Shown here one piece after another: positions 42,303 to 49,486 of a DNA stretch of 49,495 nt (its first letter is position 1; each line of letters opens with the position of its first letter). The stretch comes from Candidatus Uhrbacteria bacterium (lineage in GTDB: Bacteria > Patescibacteriota > Patescibacteriia > UBA9934 > UBA9568). The stretch lies in assembly GCA_003497135.1 (NCBI GenBank), contig DNKR01000049.1, positions 2,516 to 52,010 of the forward strand. The letters are read 5' to 3'. The translations under genes and the position numbers were made by a program. The notes beneath the pieces are model-generated. The model saw only the letters and a list, made by a program, of their open reading frames with translations. It was not told the DNA's origin and ran no database searches.

Positions 42303-42329
42303 TTAGCACTCTCAATTGTAGTCTGCTAA
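42303..42329. promoter_or_regulatory. CIRCE operator (HrcA site) of clpB
   Basis: TTAGCACTC, 9 bp, GTCTGCTAA. One arm is the perfect CIRCE half-site and the other matches 7 of 9. The element spans the clpB -10 box, as expected for HrcA repression. Confidence 0.85.
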
Positions 42330-42343
42330 TTTGATTTTGTCAA
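42315..42343 (-). promoter_or_regulatory. Consensus sigma-A promoter of clpB
   Basis: On the minus strand TTGACA (42338-42343), 17 bp, TACAAT (42315-42320). The leader would be about 15 nt. Confidence 0.88.
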
Positions 42344-42351
42344 ACAAGTTA

Positions 42352-42390
42352 TTGACAGGCATTGACTTTTCGGCAATTTTCTGCAAATAT
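42352..42390 (+). promoter_or_regulatory. Tentative promoter of the GC-rich orphan gene
   Basis: Two -35-like boxes lie 10 bp apart, TTGACA (42352-42357) and TTGACT (42362-42367). At 17-bp spacing they face only weak -10 boxes (AATTTT, AAATAT). It is divergent to the clpB promoter. Confidence 0.35.
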
Positions 42391-42416
42391 GCCTTACGAG
42401 GCCGCTTTCAACCAAA

Positions 42417-42478
42417 GGTCAGCCAACCCTGGAAGTACCCGGGGAGGTCAGCCGGCGGCTAGTCAAGGAGGGTCAGCC
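42417..42478 (+). repeat. Three GGTCAGCC repeats ahead of the orphan gene
   Basis: GGTCAGCC occurs at 42417-42424, 42446-42453 and 42471-42478. The last two are preceded by GGAGG-like purine runs, the final one being the SD of the gene. Confidence 0.6.
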
Positions 42479-42480
42479 GC

Positions 42481-43089
42481 ATGGCAAGCCCCAATAGCCT
42501 CGCGCGACTTACGCGCGGCGATGAAATGCAGTTCTTCCTCAATCTCCAAAAAGCGGGATTCACACTCGAAGACATCCTCAAGCTCAACAGGAACCCAAGA
42601 GTGCTCGAGTCGATGCGGACAGGAATGCTCAACGATCCGAAATTCCAGACCCTAATCGACTGCGATGCTGCTCCGTACTGCCCGGGCGATTTGGAGATCA
42701 GAGCAAAGGATCAGCCCAAGTGCCGGGTGCGCGGGGAACTTGAATTCGACCCGTCAAAGGTCGCGCTCCACCTCGACGGTAGCCAGAAGAACGGGAAGCA
42801 AATCATCGGCAGAAAGTTGCTCAAGCTGCTTAAAAACCAAACAGTGGCTCTCCCTGCTAATGTCCTGGAACACCTCCTCGCCAACACGAACCTCATACCC
42901 GAGTCGTGGAAGCAGGATGAGTTGGGTCAAACCTTGGTTATTCACTTCTGTGGCACCATCTATAGTGATTCTATTGGTGGTCTGTATGTTCGGTCCCTGC
43001 GCTTTCTCAACAACCAGTGGGGCCAATACTACAGCTGTCTTGACCACTACTTCGGCGATGCTGGCCCAGCCGCGATCCTCATACCATAG
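42481..43089 (+). CDS. GC-rich orphan hypothetical protein with perfect SD
   Basis: A 202-aa soluble protein without signal or membrane helix. The N-terminal part (FLNLQKAGFTLEDILKLNRN) is a helical segment that I associate with a widespread group of uncharacterised CPR proteins; the C-terminal half has LGQTLVIHFCGTIYSDSIGG and ends in GPAAILIP. No function is known to me. AAGGAGGG (42465-42472) with a 9-nt spacer fixes the start. It uses many C-ending codons (CTC, ATC, AAC) and is visibly richer in GC than its neighbours, and it is bounded by hairpins. Either recent acquisition or special expression would explain this. Confidence 0.78.
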   Translation: MASPNSLARLTRGDEMQFFLNLQKAGFTLEDILKLNRNPRVLESMRTGMLNDPKFQTLIDCDAAPYCPGDLEIRAKDQPKCRVRGELEFDPSKVALHLDGSQKNGKQIIGRKLLKLLKNQTVALPANVLEHLLANTNLIPESWKQDELGQTLVIHFCGTIYSDSIGGLYVRSLRFLNNQWGQYYSCLDHYFGDAGPAAILIP

Positions 43090-43105
43090 CCACGCTCTAG
43101 CTCTC

Positions 43106-43125
43106 GGCCAGTCTGCTAGCTGGCC
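43106..43125 (+). terminator. GC hairpin after the orphan gene
   Basis: GGCCAG (43106-43111) and CTGGCC (43120-43125) around an 8-base loop, 17 nt after the stop. It has no U-tract and may be a first arrest or stability element before the terminator at 43150. Confidence 0.45.
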
Positions 43126-43149
43126 CTAGCCGCGTCTGATGAAACGATC

Positions 43150-43187
43150 CAGAAGGGTCGCTCTCTCGGGTGCGGCTCTTCTGTTTA
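43150..43187 (+). terminator. Terminator of the GC-rich orphan gene
   Basis: A 12-bp stem with wobble pairs (CAGAAGGGTCGC 43150-43161, GCGGCTCTTCTG 43172-43183), a 10-base loop, then TTT. Beyond it, 43190-43331 is AT-rich and holds no gene or clear promoter that I can see. Confidence 0.7.
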
Positions 43188-43331
43188 AATACTAGCGAAA
43201 ATAAGAAAAAAATGTTAAAATTCGACAATACTTAGGTTATTTTTGCAATAAACATACCAGATCATGTCGAATATTAAATTGAACGCGTGCAAAACGAAGT
43301 ATGCGTTTTTAGTCAGTTGAATATTTTGAAT

Positions 43332-44084
43332 ATGGATACGATCAAAATTTGCGGAATAATAATAAGCAATATAAGCCGCGCAATGTTGCGTGATTTTATA
43401 TTACAATATTTAAATTCAAACAATCAACATTTTATTGTTACTCCAAATCCAGAAATGATAGTCGCTTCACGCAATAAACAAGATTTTTCATCAGTGCTCA
43501 ACAACGCCGATCTTTCAATCCCGGACGGAGTCGGACTGATGATTGCGTCGCGTTTTGTAAAAAACGGCCCATTAAAAGAAAGAATAACAGGGAACGATCT
43601 TGTGAGCGAACTTTCTCAAATCGCTTTTGCGCAAGGAAAGAGGATCTTATTGCTCGGAGGAGGTAAAGGGGTTGCAGAAAAGGCAGCAGAAGCATTGCGT
43701 AAAAATTTTCAAGGCATTGAGGTAATCGGTATTGCCGGCGGAAGATTCAATCCTATAACAGGGGAATTCGAGTCAAACACAGAAGTTGTCCAACAAATTA
43801 ACAATTTTAAGCCAAGCATACTCACGGTTTCTCTTGGCCACGAAAAACAAGAACAATGGATACACAATAATTTATCAAAACTTCCAAGCGTAAAAATAGC
43901 AGCAGGCGTCGGCGGCGCAATAGATTTTATGGCCGGAACAGTACCTCGCGCGCCGATCTTGATGCAAAGAGCTGGGATTGAATGGCTCTGGCGCCTCTGG
44001 CGCGAACCAAAACGATACAAGCGAATCTTTGACGCGGTTTGCGTATTTCCTTTAATTTTTATAAAATGCAAGCTATATGATTAA
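43332..44084 (+). CDS. WecG/TagA/CpsF-family glycosyltransferase
   Basis: A 250-aa GT26 enzyme. It has the conserved T37 (VTPNPEM) and catalytic-type D65 (LSIPDGVG), RITGNDL, LLGGGKGVAEKAAEAL and VSLGHEKQEQWI. Such enzymes add ManNAc-type sugars to undecaprenyl-linked carriers for wall teichoic acid or surface glycans at the membrane, aided by a C-terminal hydrophobic appendage (WLWRLWREPKRYKRI). ATG 43332 (AAT-ATG) is chosen over a GTG at 43287. It overlaps the DUF5674 gene by 8 bp. Confidence 0.9.
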   Translation: MDTIKICGIIISNISRAMLRDFILQYLNSNNQHFIVTPNPEMIVASRNKQDFSSVLNNADLSIPDGVGLMIASRFVKNGPLKERITGNDLVSELSQIAFAQGKRILLLGGGKGVAEKAAEALRKNFQGIEVIGIAGGRFNPITGEFESNTEVVQQINNFKPSILTVSLGHEKQEQWIHNNLSKLPSVKIAAGVGGAIDFMAGTVPRAPILMQRAGIEWLWRLWREPKRYKRIFDAVCVFPLIFIKCKLYD

Positions 44085-44430
44085 TGAAATAGTCATAATA
44101 CAAAATCCTGTAGATAAGCAGGAAGTAGCAATTCATGCTGAAAACACTTTTGGCGACTTTGTAAAAGCAGTCGTTGATATAAAAAAAGAAATCATGGCTG
44201 TTGGCGGCGAACTTCACGCGGATGAGGAGGCGTTACTGCTTGAATCCGGTTCAGAGCAAAATGATCTTTGGGGAATAAACATTTATGTTGATTTACCTGA
44301 GGAAAAAATGCTTGAATTTGATTCAATGATAAATATCAGGCCAAAACAAAATAATCGTTCGCGCGGAGTCGAAAACGAGGCAATACGAGAAAAAATAATT
44401 GCTGTCGTTAATAATCTTATAAAGAAATAA
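44077..44430 (+). CDS. DUF5674 family protein
   Basis: A 117-aa protein that I recognise as DUF5674, from the run AVVDIKKEIMAVGGELHADE, followed by LLESGSEQNDLWGINIYVDL and FDSMINIRPKQNNRSRGVE. The function of the family is unknown. The conserved His-Ala-Asp-Glu, Asp and Arg-rich segments could form an enzymatic or binding site. It overlaps the preceding glycosyltransferase gene by 8 bp and is followed in 3 nt by another small gene, so all are probably co-expressed. Confidence 0.75.
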   Translation: MINEIVIIQNPVDKQEVAIHAENTFGDFVKAVVDIKKEIMAVGGELHADEEALLLESGSEQNDLWGINIYVDLPEEKMLEFDSMINIRPKQNNRSRGVENEAIREKIIAVVNNLIKK

Positions 44431-44433
44431 TTT

Positions 44434-44775
44434 ATGCCGGCTATACATAGCGACTTGGCAGCCGGCCGTTGGCATAAGCTGACTTTAATGGAACAGCTTG
44501 GCAACATCGGAAGCGAAGTCGGCCGAGCCGCAAATTGGCAGGGGAGAGATGAAAAATTATTTAACGGAGCCGTTGATCGAGCCCTTGAACTTTTTGATCT
44601 GACGCTTGCTGATCCGCGCTGGATAGAAAAAAAACGGCTTAAAGAAATTGGCATAGCAAAAGATGTCTTTGCCGACGGCGTGCATGGCGGTCATGATTAC
44701 AACACAAATCTGAAAGATCTTGAAAAATACTTTTATCCGTTTGCCTTAGCGGCTCGCGCTAATATACAATCATAA
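44434..44775 (+). CDS. Conserved hypothetical protein, helical
   Basis: A 113-aa soluble, mainly helical protein. I recognise the pattern (KLTLMEQLGNIGSEVGRAAN, then ALELFDLTLADPRW and a Tyr/Phe-rich end) from uncharacterised proteins of diverse bacteria, without a known function. It lies 3 nt after the DUF5674 gene and 5 nt before the cysteine-ladder gene. Start context TTT-ATG; no alternative start nearby is better. Confidence 0.75.
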   Translation: MPAIHSDLAAGRWHKLTLMEQLGNIGSEVGRAANWQGRDEKLFNGAVDRALELFDLTLADPRWIEKKRLKEIGIAKDVFADGVHGGHDYNTNLKDLEKYFYPFALAARANIQS

Positions 44776-44780
44776 TTCTT

Positions 44781-46529
44781 ATGTCCCACACCCCAAACTA
44801 CGATTCCAAAGTCAAAGCCATTCTCGACGCGACAAAGCCGAGCGAGCGAGTTTGCGCTCTTACGGGCGAAAAATGGTTCATGGACGAGGAGGAAATCGCG
44901 TGGTACAAAAAGATTAATGTGCCGCCAGCAACGGTGTCACCATACACACGGGCTTGTTTAACTTATGCATGGGGAATAGGAGTGCAGTGGTGGTGGAATA
45001 AAGATTCACGAACCGGAAAACCACTACTTACATACATACACCCATCAACTGGTTACAAAGTTATGACCGATAATGACTGGTATTCTTGTGACTTTAGCCA
45101 AATTAATTATGAGATTAATTCAAACACACCAGTTCTTGAACAATTTCACAAATTATTATTAGAGATACCATTTCTGGCATCGCGAAACATGGTACAACCG
45201 ATTCGATCAATCGCAATGACTTCTGTTGGTGATCAAGATAGTTATTTTGTTACTGGTTGCAAATCTAAAAATGTTTTGTTTTCAACCGTTTCTTCTGAAG
45301 CGGAACAAAGTTCGGAACTTTATCAAAGCAAGTTTGTTACAGATTCGTTCAACATTGTTCATTCACGAAATATTCATAATTGCAAATACCTTCGCGAAAG
45401 TTCCGACTGCATAAACTGTTCGTTTTTGTTTGATTCGCATAATTGTGAGAATTGCTTCGGGGGAACAAACCTAAGGAACAGAAAATTTATATTTTTCAAT
45501 AAACAGCTTTCAGAACAAGAATATAATGAACAGATAAAAAACATTAACTTATCTTGCAGAAGCGAATTTGAAAAACAGTTAAACGATTTTGCTAAACTGA
45601 TGAAAACCGACACAATTTGGCCGGAAAATTTTAATGAAAACACAATTGAAAGCAGTGGTGAGTATCTAAAAGGTAGCATTAATTGCAAATCTTGTTATTT
45701 TGCAGAAAAGCTTCGCGATAGCGACGATTGCACATTCATGTTTCATATACCATCAGAATCGTGCTATTGCGTTCATGGAAGTGTTGGTGTTACAAATTGT
45801 TATTATTCAATTACACTAAAGTCTTCTGCAAATGTTCTCTTTAGTAATATCGTGGTTGACTCTCAAAATTTGGAATATTGTTTTAGTTGCTACTCCTGCA
45901 ATAATTGTTTTGGATGCGTTGGATTAAACCATAAATCTTTTTGTATTTTTAATAAGCAATATTCAGAAGATGAATACTGGAAAAAACTTGACGAAATAAA
46001 ATGTAAAATGCTTGAAGAAAATGACTACGGAAATTATGTGCCTGCAAAATGGTCAACAGGTTACATTCCAGAATCCCCAGTTGGAACTTTTATGTTAGGG
46101 GACATGAAAATAATTAAACAGATCGGCTCAAATATTTTTAACCCAAATGAGAACAATGCAACCGGAATTGAACTGGATCTAGCAAAAGAAGCAGTTAACA
46201 TAAGCGACATTCCTGATTGCATTGAAAAAATTGATATTGATATAAATGAATGGATTGGTAGGCCAATTTTTGACCCAGATTTAAACAGGCGCTTTGCTTA
46301 TATACGCCCAGAACTGGAATTTTACAAAAAGCATGAAATATTTCCACCAAACAAGCATTTTATTTCTCGCATGAAAAAACTATATTTTGGAGCAAATTCC
46401 TACAAATTTGAAGACTCGAAATGTAAAAAATGCAATAAAAGCATTATTGTTGCGAAAAACGCTGAATTTTCAGAACGAAATATTTATTGTAAACAATGCT
46501 ACCTAGAATATATTGAGCAAAACGGATAG
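44781..46529 (+). CDS. Large cysteine-ladder protein of unknown function
   Basis: A 582-aa protein with over 25 cysteines and no signal peptide. Residues about 155-260 and 295-405 consist of short degenerate repeats with N-C and C-X2-C steps, suggestive of a beta-helix studded with cysteines. Two matching blocks end in NCFGG...FFNKQLSEQEY (224-248) and NCFGC...IFNKQYSEDEY (375-399). The N-terminus (EEIAWYKKINVPP, 37-49) resembles a segment near the end (PELEFYKKHEIFPPN, 510-524). A zinc ribbon closes the protein (C548, C551, C570, C573). I associate it with a CPR-rich family of unknown role; metal or nucleic acid binding is a guess. Confidence 0.8.
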   Translation: MSHTPNYDSKVKAILDATKPSERVCALTGEKWFMDEEEIAWYKKINVPPATVSPYTRACLTYAWGIGVQWWWNKDSRTGKPLLTYIHPSTGYKVMTDNDWYSCDFSQINYEINSNTPVLEQFHKLLLEIPFLASRNMVQPIRSIAMTSVGDQDSYFVTGCKSKNVLFSTVSSEAEQSSELYQSKFVTDSFNIVHSRNIHNCKYLRESSDCINCSFLFDSHNCENCFGGTNLRNRKFIFFNKQLSEQEYNEQIKNINLSCRSEFEKQLNDFAKLMKTDTIWPENFNENTIESSGEYLKGSINCKSCYFAEKLRDSDDCTFMFHIPSESCYCVHGSVGVTNCYYSITLKSSANVLFSNIVVDSQNLEYCFSCYSCNNCFGCVGLNHKSFCIFNKQYSEDEYWKKLDEIKCKMLEENDYGNYVPAKWSTGYIPESPVGTFMLGDMKIIKQIGSNIFNPNENNATGIELDLAKEAVNISDIPDCIEKIDIDINEWIGRPIFDPDLNRRFAYIRPELEFYKKHEIFPPNKHFISRMKKLYFGANSYKFEDSKCKKCNKSIIVAKNAEFSERNIYCKQCYLEYIEQNG

Positions 46530-46576
46530 AATCTTGGCTTTGTTGCGCTAATTGTTTGCTCTTTTGACATGACATC

Positions 46577-46599
46577 AAGAAAAACCACAAGAAAAACCA
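46577..46599 (+). repeat. Tandem 11-bp repeat
   Basis: AAGAAAAACCA occurs at 46577-46587 and 46589-46599, immediately before the 12-bp hairpin. Confidence 0.7.
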
Positions 46600-46628
46600 T
46601 GTAGGAGACGGTATTTCCGTCTCCTACA
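46600..46628. terminator. Perfect 12-bp hairpin between the cysteine-ladder gene and gltX
   Basis: TGTAGGAGACGG (46600-46611) and CCGTCTCCTACA (46617-46628) form a perfect stem with a TATTT loop. On the plus strand no U-tract follows; on the minus strand GGTTTTTCTTG follows. It probably ends the 43332-46529 unit or blocks antisense transcripts. Confidence 0.55.
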
Positions 46629-46676
46629 CAAAATGCTGTGGATAACCTTGAAAATGAACATTACGCATCCAACACA

Positions 46677-46705
46677 TTGAAGCAGAAGACAATTTCCTGT
46701 ATAAT
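46677..46705 (+). promoter_or_regulatory. Sigma-A promoter of gltX, probably leaderless
   Basis: TTGAAG (46677-46682), 17 bp, TATAAT (46700-46705). The ATG follows after 8 nt, so the transcript should begin within 1-2 bases of the start codon. Confidence 0.85.
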
Positions 46706-46713
46706 TTCAATGT

Positions 46714-48177
46714 ATGAACGAAAAAATCAGAGTGCGATTCGCACCAAGTCCAACTGGATATCTGCATATCGGCAGTTTGCGCACTGTTTTGTACAATTAT
46801 TTTTTTGCGCGCCGCAACAACGGCACTCTAATTTTGCGAATAGAAGATACTGATCGCACCAGATTTGTCCCTGGAGCGCTTGAAGCGCTTATTAAAACGC
46901 TGTCACGCATTGGATTAGAATTTGACGAAGGTCCATACATAAAAGCCGATAATGAAATTGCTCAAAAAGGTGATTTCGGCCCATATATTCAATCAGAACG
47001 GCTTGATACATACAAACAATACGCAAAACAGCTTCTTGATGCTGGCAAAGCATATCCGTGTTTTTGTTCTGAAGAACGCCTCGCTCTTATGCGCCGCCAG
47101 CAAGAGCTTGCAAAAATGCAGCCAAAATATGACCGAGAATGTTTGAAACTTAACAAAGAAGAAACAAAAACTCGTATAGAGGCAGGGGAGAGCCATGTAC
47201 TTCGCTTTCTGGTTCCTGAAGGCCAAACAGTATTTGATGACATTATCCACGGCAAAATAACAGTCCAAAACAAGGACATAGACGATCAGGTTCTTGTTAA
47301 ATCAGACGGCTTTCCAACTTATCATCTTGCAAGCGTCGTTGATGATCATCTAATGGAAATTACGCATGTGATTCGCGGAGACGAATGGCTTCCAAGCACA
47401 CCTAAGCACAAGTTATTGTACGACGCATTCGGTTGGCAGGCGCCGCAATTCGCGCACCTTCCGCTTCTTTTGAATCCAGACAAAAGCAAGCTTTCTAAGC
47501 GGCAGGGCGATGTTTCTGTTGAAGATTTTTTAAACAAGGGCTATTTGCAGGAAACGCTTATAAATTTCGTCTCGCTTCTTGGATGGAATCCAAAAGGGGA
47601 TCAAGAAATCTATACAAAACAAGAACTTACAGATCTTTTTGAACTAGAAAAGATTAACAAAACAGGGGCCATAATGAACATCGAAAAATTAAATTGGCTA
47701 AACAATCATTATTTGAGAACAAAAAGCCAAGAGGAAATTTTCAACTTAATAGAAAATGAACTTAAAACAGCAGAAAAGGCAACTGTATTGCGCTTAATTG
47801 AAATATCAAAAGAAAGGTCATCAACATCAGAGGATTTTATTCTGTTTATTAATAAAACAATCAGTATACCCGACTATAATCCTGAACTGTTAATATGGCA
47901 AAAATCAGATCGCGACACAGCGCAGGCGATTTTGCAGGAAATCCACGAATTTTTAACATCAGTAAATGAAACAGATTTTGAAATAAATGCATTAGAGAGT
48001 AAAATCAAGGAGTACATAAAACAAAAATCATATCAAAACGGAGATGTGCTTTGGCCGCTAAGAGTGGCTCTATCCGGTCTTGAACAATCGCCGTCGCCGT
48101 TTGAACTCGCGTGGGCTATTGGAAAAACAGAAACGCTCCACAGAATTCAAAACGCAATTCAAAAACTTTGGCAATGA
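46714..48177 (+). CDS. gltX: Glutamyl-tRNA synthetase
   Basis: Charges tRNA-Glu, and perhaps tRNA-Gln if no GlnRS exists. The 487-aa class I enzyme has the HIGH motif in RFAPSPTGYLHIGSLRT, LRIEDTDRTR, the KMSKS-equivalent SKLSKRQGDV and a C-terminal anticodon-binding domain. Length is standard. A consensus promoter places it as the first gene of a two-gene unit; the stop overlaps the M23 peptidase gene by ATGA. Confidence 0.95.
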   Translation: MNEKIRVRFAPSPTGYLHIGSLRTVLYNYFFARRNNGTLILRIEDTDRTRFVPGALEALIKTLSRIGLEFDEGPYIKADNEIAQKGDFGPYIQSERLDTYKQYAKQLLDAGKAYPCFCSEERLALMRRQQELAKMQPKYDRECLKLNKEETKTRIEAGESHVLRFLVPEGQTVFDDIIHGKITVQNKDIDDQVLVKSDGFPTYHLASVVDDHLMEITHVIRGDEWLPSTPKHKLLYDAFGWQAPQFAHLPLLLNPDKSKLSKRQGDVSVEDFLNKGYLQETLINFVSLLGWNPKGDQEIYTKQELTDLFELEKINKTGAIMNIEKLNWLNNHYLRTKSQEEIFNLIENELKTAEKATVLRLIEISKERSSTSEDFILFINKTISIPDYNPELLIWQKSDRDTAQAILQEIHEFLTSVNETDFEINALESKIKEYIKQKSYQNGDVLWPLRVALSGLEQSPSPFELAWAIGKTETLHRIQNAIQKLWQ

Positions 48178-49391
48178 AACACATAAAAATAACAAAACTG
48201 ATTTCTATTTTTCTTACTGGATCTATTATTCTAAATAGCTCGAATTTTAGCGCATTAGCAGAAGACGATTCATACCTTATAAACGAACAAATAACCGAAA
48301 AAAGAACGCAAGCAGGGCAATTAAACAAAAAAATAGAAGAATACAGAAACAACATTGCAAAATTACAGCAAGAACAAGCATCTCTTGCGTCAGAAATCGG
48401 AATTTTTGAAAACCAAATCGCCGGAACTGAACTGGACATACAAGCAACAGAAATGGAAATAGAAGCAGTACAGCTTGAAATGGAGCTTTTGGGCCAAAAC
48501 ATAGACAAGCAAAACATTGAACTTGAAAAAGAAAAGGACCTGCTTAACACAATAATTTTTGAAATGCACAAAGCTGACTCAATCTCAGTACTTGAAATTT
48601 ATTTTGGATCAAAACAGTTCTCTGATATTTTCGGCCGAATGCAGATGTTGGAAAACACAAACGAAGAACTAACAAACACGCTTCAACAAACATCAGAAAC
48701 AAAAATCGGACTGGAAGCAATGCTGTCATCAAAAAAAGAAAAGGCAGAGTCGCTGGAGATATCAAAAGACGCGTTAAGGCAAAAAAGAGAACAACTACAG
48801 ACAGAAATCGGATCAAAAGAGCTTCTGATAGACGAAACAGCATCTACAGAATCAAAATATCAGGCTCTGTTATCTGAACTGCGCCAGGAACAGCAGTTTG
48901 TGGCGCAACAGATCCAAAGTTTGCAGGCAGAACTTGAACAACGATTAAGCGAAATGGATTTATCAGGCGAAACTCCATCAGTGTTAAGTTGGCCTGTTGA
49001 CCCGTCATACAAAGGTATTTCAGCAACATTCCATGATCCTACATATCCATACAGGCACTTGTTTGAACATTCTGGTGTTGATGTTCCGCAACCGCAAGGA
49101 ACACCGGTTAAATCAGCTGCTTCAGGATATGTAGCTGTAGCACGCACAGGCCGTTCTTACGGCAATTATATTATGATTGTGCATACAGACGGCATCGCGA
49201 CTCTGTACGCGCATTTATCTCGCATAGATGTAAAACCGGATCAATTCGTAGCAAGGGGCCAAATTATTGGCGCAAGCGGGGGAGCGCGAGGTTCAAAAGG
49301 AGCAGGCCTATCAACCGGACCGCATTTGCACTTTGAAGTCCGTAAAGATGGAATCCCAGTAAATCCAATGGGATATTTGTCAGCAAGATAA
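48174..49391 (+). CDS. EnvC-like M23 peptidase/regulator
   Basis: A 405-aa exported protein: signal peptide about 1-30, a long coiled coil (about 35-265, rich in E, Q, K and L) and a C-terminal M23 LytM domain with zinc-binding motifs HSGVD and PHLHFEV, plus YAHLSRIDVKPDQFVARGQ. The H and D of the first motif and the HLH of the second are present, so it may be an active peptidoglycan endopeptidase rather than a degenerate EnvC. It likely cuts septal peptidoglycan during division. ATG 48174 overlaps the gltX stop and is preferred to an in-frame start at 48111. Confidence 0.9.
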   Translation: MKHIKITKLISIFLTGSIILNSSNFSALAEDDSYLINEQITEKRTQAGQLNKKIEEYRNNIAKLQQEQASLASEIGIFENQIAGTELDIQATEMEIEAVQLEMELLGQNIDKQNIELEKEKDLLNTIIFEMHKADSISVLEIYFGSKQFSDIFGRMQMLENTNEELTNTLQQTSETKIGLEAMLSSKKEKAESLEISKDALRQKREQLQTEIGSKELLIDETASTESKYQALLSELRQEQQFVAQQIQSLQAELEQRLSEMDLSGETPSVLSWPVDPSYKGISATFHDPTYPYRHLFEHSGVDVPQPQGTPVKSAASGYVAVARTGRSYGNYIMIVHTDGIATLYAHLSRIDVKPDQFVARGQIIGASGGARGSKGAGLSTGPHLHFEVRKDGIPVNPMGYLSAR

Positions 49392-49407
49392 AAATATAAG
49401 TGGTAAA

Positions 49408-49433
49408 AAAAGGATTGGGAACAATCCTTTTTC
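49408..49433 (+). terminator. Intrinsic terminator after the M23 peptidase gene
   Basis: AAAAAGGATTG and CAATCCTTTTT form an 11-bp stem with a GGAA loop, ending in five T and then CTTT. Confidence 0.88.
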
Positions 49434-49450
49434 TTTATTTGGGTTTTATA

Positions 49451-49486
49451 TTTGGCGTCGTACAATATATGTTAGACGACGCCAAA
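49451..49486. promoter_or_regulatory. Inverted repeat at the right edge
   Basis: TTTGGCGTCGT (49451-49461) and ACGACGCCAAA (49476-49486) are perfect inverted arms around 14 bp. TACAAT at 49461-49466 could be a -10 box. It may be an operator over the start of the next gene. Confidence 0.45.

Noticed and set aside
42362..42655. 97-codon frame overlapping the start of the GC-rich orphan gene
   Set aside because: After 42481 it is out of frame with the SD-supported gene and turns into low-complexity Ser/Lys/Arg sequence.
5658..49486. CRISPR array or insertion sequence
   Set aside because: No regularly spaced direct repeats and no transposase-like frame are present; the inverted repeats found are terminators, operators or isolated hairpins.
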